NCBI RefSeq assembly: GCF_004028635.1
Contig: NZ_RQJW01000006.1
Coordinates: 1 to 64,000, forward strand
Direction: 5' to 3'
DNA: 64,000 nucleotides
Source of the DNA: Streptomyces cyaneus
GTDB taxonomy: Bacteria; Actinomycetota; Actinomycetes; Streptomycetales; Streptomycetaceae
Shown: positions 61,831 through 64,000 of the stretch, piece after piece
Position numbering within the stretch: the stretch's first letter is position 1
How the letters are laid out: every line of letters begins with the position of its first letter
Notes under the pieces: generated by a model
What the model was told of the DNA's origin: nothing
Seen by the model: only the letters and a program-made list of their open reading frames with translations
Databases searched by the model: none
Translations under genes and position numbers: made by a program

Positions 61831-62370
61831 TCACATCCCCACGGCGCTCTGCTGAGTCCAGCCGTACGACAAGAAGGCACCGCCGGTCCCGGCCTCCGGA
61901 CCACCGTGGTCGGTCCGTTCCGCCGACATGAGCGCGGTGGCGGTCATCGGCGGGCCGGTCTCCGCGCTTGCGGCGGCCATCAGCCGGGCGGCCGCGGGGG
62001 CGCCGGTCTCCGGGGGGACGACCAGCAGGTTCCGGCGGCCCGCGATGCGGGACAGCAGCAGGATCGCGTGCGGATCCAGCTCCGAGGTGAACCAACCGAC
62101 CTTCACCACACGGCCGTTGACGAAGATCCTGGGTGGGAGGATCGGCCAGCTGCGGGGGTTGACGGCGATACGGGTGATCTGTCCCCACAGGGGATCCAGC
62201 ACGTCCGCCAGAGCGGAGAGCTCGCTCGGCAAGTCACGTGAAGGAGGCCACCAGGCACCGTCCAGCTCGGCGGGCCCTGCGGAAGGGCTCTCGGATTTCA
62301 GCGCAAGGCGTGCGGCCGGGGCCCTGAAGGGAATGGCCCGTAGCGGGGGACGGGAATTGGTCGCGGACAT
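61831..62370 (-). CDS. DUF5994 family protein, copy 2
   Basis: A 179-residue relative of the previous gene with a 35-residue N-terminal extension and a longer C-terminus. Shared blocks are LDGAWWPPSRDLPSELSALA, WGQITRIAVNPRSW, VNGRVVKVGWF and LLVVPPETGAPAAARLM. The tail (GGAFLSYGWTQQSAVGM) is unlike the other copies. The ATG at 62370 is the first after a stop. Its 3' end lies 21 bases from that of copy 1. Confidence 0.88.
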   Translation of the reverse strand: MSATNSRPPLRAIPFRAPAARLALKSESPSAGPAELDGAWWPPSRDLPSELSALADVLDPLWGQITRIAVNPRSWPILPPRIFVNGRVVKVGWFTSELDPHAILLLSRIAGRRNLLVVPPETGAPAAARLMAAASAETGPPMTATALMSAERTDHGGPEAGTGGAFLSYGWTQQSAVGM

Positions 62371-62526
62371 CACGCAAACCTGTCTCCGGAGCCTGTGCAC
62401 GCACAGCCGCCCGGTGTCGTCACTCGACGGGAACGGCGCCGGCATCGGGGCCGGTGCGCGAAGTGCTCCCGATGACCTCACGCTACTCCCCGAAAGGGCC
62501 GGGCGGACCGTTCCCCCGGTCCCGGC

Positions 62527-62778
62527 TCACCTCCGCCCGCGGCCGTCCGCTGTGGGCCGGCTGCTCTCCAGCCACGACCGTGCGGGTTCTGCCGGGCGGG
62601 TGGTGTCCACGGTGAGGTCGAGGTGGGTCCCTCCTTCGGCGCCCGCGGGGTAGCTGCGCTGCTCGGTGGCGTCGAAGCAACGTCGGAGCACCTCCGCGAC
62701 CCGACGGGCGACCTCGGGCGAGGCGGCGACGATGCGTACCTCGGCGTTCCCGCCCGAGGGTGCTTCCGTGGACTGCAT
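62527..62778 (-). CDS. Small conserved hypothetical protein
   Basis: An 83-residue protein with a compact alpha/beta pattern: AEVRIVAASPEVARRVAEVL, then RCFDATEQRSYPAG and HLDLTVDTT. I recall similar short proteins in other Streptomyces near stress genes, without known function. The sequence is soluble and has one cysteine. Divergent from DUF5994 copy 3. Confidence 0.75.
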   Translation of the reverse strand: MQSTEAPSGGNAEVRIVAASPEVARRVAEVLRRCFDATEQRSYPAGAEGGTHLDLTVDTTRPAEPARSWLESSRPTADGRGRR

Positions 62779-62951
62779 GGCGACCTCGGAGTTCGATGAC
62801 CCGGTACGAGACGGGCCGGATCTCTCACTCTACTCCGGCGTGTCCCACAGCCCCCGCGGGTGACCGGCGGGCTTCCCGGTCGCCGTCGGCCGGAGAGTAC
62901 CGTGAAACGAGAAGCCACCGTGTCCTTGATCCCGGCAGGCAGGCGAGAGCG

Positions 62952-63437
62952 ATGTCCGACTCCGACTCCCCGCGTGTGACCAGGCTCCTGCCGGACGCCG
63001 TCCACGAGGCAGTGCGGCCCGGCACGGCCGTCGTACGGCTGGAGACGACACAGGACCGACAGGGCGTGCTCGACGGAGCGTGGTGGCCGCGTTCCCGCGA
63101 CATCACCGCCGAGCTCCCCCGCTTGATCACCGCGCTGACCGAGTACCTCGGGCCCATCACGCGGGTCGGCCTGGACGCAGACGCCTGGGAAGGACTGCCG
63201 ACGCGGATGACCATCGACGACCGTCTCGTCCACATCGACTCGTTCCCGGTCGGCGACGACACGGTCCTCGTCACCCGAGGCGAGCAGGATCTCTTCTCCC
63301 TCCTCGTGGTCCCGCCGCACGCGACGCCCGACGCCGCGCGCGCCGCCATGGCCGAGGCCGTCCGCGCCGGCAGCGTGACGCAGGCCGAACAGATCCTCGT
63401 CGACACCGGCACCGAGCGGGCACGGCCGGGGACGTGA
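62952..63437 (+). CDS. DUF5994 family protein, copy 3
   Basis: A 161-residue member with the family blocks LDGAWWPRSRDITAELPRLI (about 41-60), LGPITRVGLDADAW, IDDRLVHIDSF and LLVVPPHATPDAARAAM. The ATG at 62952 begins MSDSDSPRVTRLLP. It is the third DUF5994 gene within 2 kb; the copies differ enough to suggest old duplication. Confidence 0.88.
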   Translation: MSDSDSPRVTRLLPDAVHEAVRPGTAVVRLETTQDRQGVLDGAWWPRSRDITAELPRLITALTEYLGPITRVGLDADAWEGLPTRMTIDDRLVHIDSFPVGDDTVLVTRGEQDLFSLLVVPPHATPDAARAAMAEAVRAGSVTQAEQILVDTGTERARPGT

Positions 63438-63484
63438 CGGCGGTCAGCCGGGGCGGCCCCCCGGGCCGGGCCGCCCCGGGCGCC

Positions 63485-63732
63485 GGGATGACGTCGGTGT
63501 CGAAGGCGCCCGAGATGATCCGTGTGGCCAGGTCCGACAGACGCAGGTGACGGGCGCGGGCGTACGACCGGAACGCGGCGAAGGCGTCGCGATGGTGGCC
63601 ACCTCGGCGAGGGTCCGGGCCCGGACCCTCGCCCAGCGTGAGCTGGAGTTCCTCGAACTGCGCGCTCAACTCGGGACGGCACCACTACGGTTCGGCCGTC
63701 CGGCCGTCGTCCAGCAGCAGCGACAGCGCTGA
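63485..63732 (-). pseudogene. GAF-ANTAR regulator remnant
   Basis: On the minus strand one frame gives SLLLDDGRTAEP, an in-frame TAG (63685-63687), then ELSAQFEELQLTLGEGPGPDP, which is the typical GAF-domain segment of GAF-ANTAR proteins, followed directly by AFAAFRSYARARHLRLSDLATRII, the last ANTAR helix. The bulk of the GAF domain and most of the ANTAR domain that normally stand between are missing. A stop codon plus a large deletion show that the gene is dead. Confidence 0.72.
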
Positions 63733-63800
63733 TCACCTGTCCACGCCCTGTGCCGGCCGGGGCACTTCGGGGCGGGGCGCCGCTCGGCTTCCGCCTTGCA

Positions 63801-64000
63801 TCACGCGGGCGGGTCCGCCGCCGGCCGGTCTGCTGGTAGGTCCTGCCAGGCGTCCTGGGCACTCGCGTACCGAGGGAACCGCTCCACCAGGCCGCAGGCC
63901 CGGAACACGAGCGCCGGTCCCGGCCGGGTGTGGACCACGCGTAACCATCCGCCCCGCCCGCGGCAGTCGTGCCACGCCGCGCACAACGCGTCCAGGACAC
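63801..64000 (-). CDS. STAS-domain protein, 5' part beyond the window
   Basis: The last 65 codons of a gene entering from the right edge. The segment LDALCAAWHDCRGRGGWLRV and ALVFRACGLVERFPRYAS match the C-terminal half of a STAS (anti-anti-sigma) domain. The tail ends in a Pro/Ala/Asp-rich stretch. Together with the neighbouring GAF-ANTAR remnant and DUF5994 genes this points to a stress-signalling region. Confidence 0.75.
   Translation of the reverse strand, partial: VLDALCAAWHDCRGRGGWLRVVHTRPGPALVFRACGLVERFPRYASAQDAWQDLPADRPAADPPA

Overview
The window is about 64 kb of very GC-rich actinobacterial chromosome, almost certainly Streptomyces. Support for this: an actinobacterial 5S rRNA end, the developmental pair bldN-rsbN, a rex-hemA-hemC-hemD operon preceded by a textbook Rex operator, several XRE/DUF397/ATPase regulator genes, DUF3558 lipoproteins, and frequent GTG starts with AAGGAG-type ribosome binding sites. 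All assignments come from reading the sequence and from knowledge of the families; no database search was run.

Left part (1-24.7 kb), conserved core: the 3' end of an rRNA operon (5S), a HAD phosphatase, a VC0807-type membrane protein, an MFS exporter, an AcuC-type deacetylase, a conserved protein of unknown role, a small excisionase-type HTH regulator (bdtA-like), a 32-codon gene for ribosomal protein bS22, an epimerase and an acyltransferase, then on the minus strand rsbN and bldN. A HAD-IB hydrolase, a glutaredoxin-like protein and the Rex-controlled tetrapyrrole operon follow, with hemB a little further on, then an aminotransferase and an arylamine N-acetyltransferase. Three intergenic gaps (4.07-4.5, 11.28-11.64 and 18.94-19.36 kb) carry the same composite repeat: a hairpin-rich head followed by tandem units of about 92-112 bp.

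Middle part (24.7-48.1 kb): two overlapping genes for membrane-anchored XRE proteins with DUF2690 and peptidoglycan-binding C-termini, facing a small secreted peptidoglycan-binding-like protein; divergent argS and class I lysS; a DUF2637 (SpdB2-like) protein; two DUF3558 lipoproteins; rtcB next to a free-standing LAGLIDADG gene; a phosphatase, an SDR and small membrane or secreted proteins; an HxlR/oxidoreductase divergent pair; an AraC regulator; a luciferase-like monooxygenase with its FMN reductase; and a two-component system.

Right part (48.1-64 kb), more accessory in character: an M20 peptidase gene with a large in-frame internal deletion, an NB-ARC/TPR (NLR-like) ATPase coupled to a two-helix membrane protein that shares a Gly/Asn/Ala-rich motif with it, a complete XRE/DUF397/ATPase triad, an RTX-like secreted protein, a CGNR zinc-finger protein lying against a beheaded thioesterase remnant, a molybdate system (HTH-Mop regulator, modA, modB, modC), a DJ-1-like protein, a methyltransferase beside a truncated ArsR gene, three DUF5994 paralogues, a decayed GAF-ANTAR gene and a STAS-domain gene running off the end.

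The best candidate for an undescribed system is the NB-ARC/TPR plus two-helix membrane protein module at 48.8-51.3 kb. The membrane-anchored XRE pair at 25.6-28.2 kb is the second.
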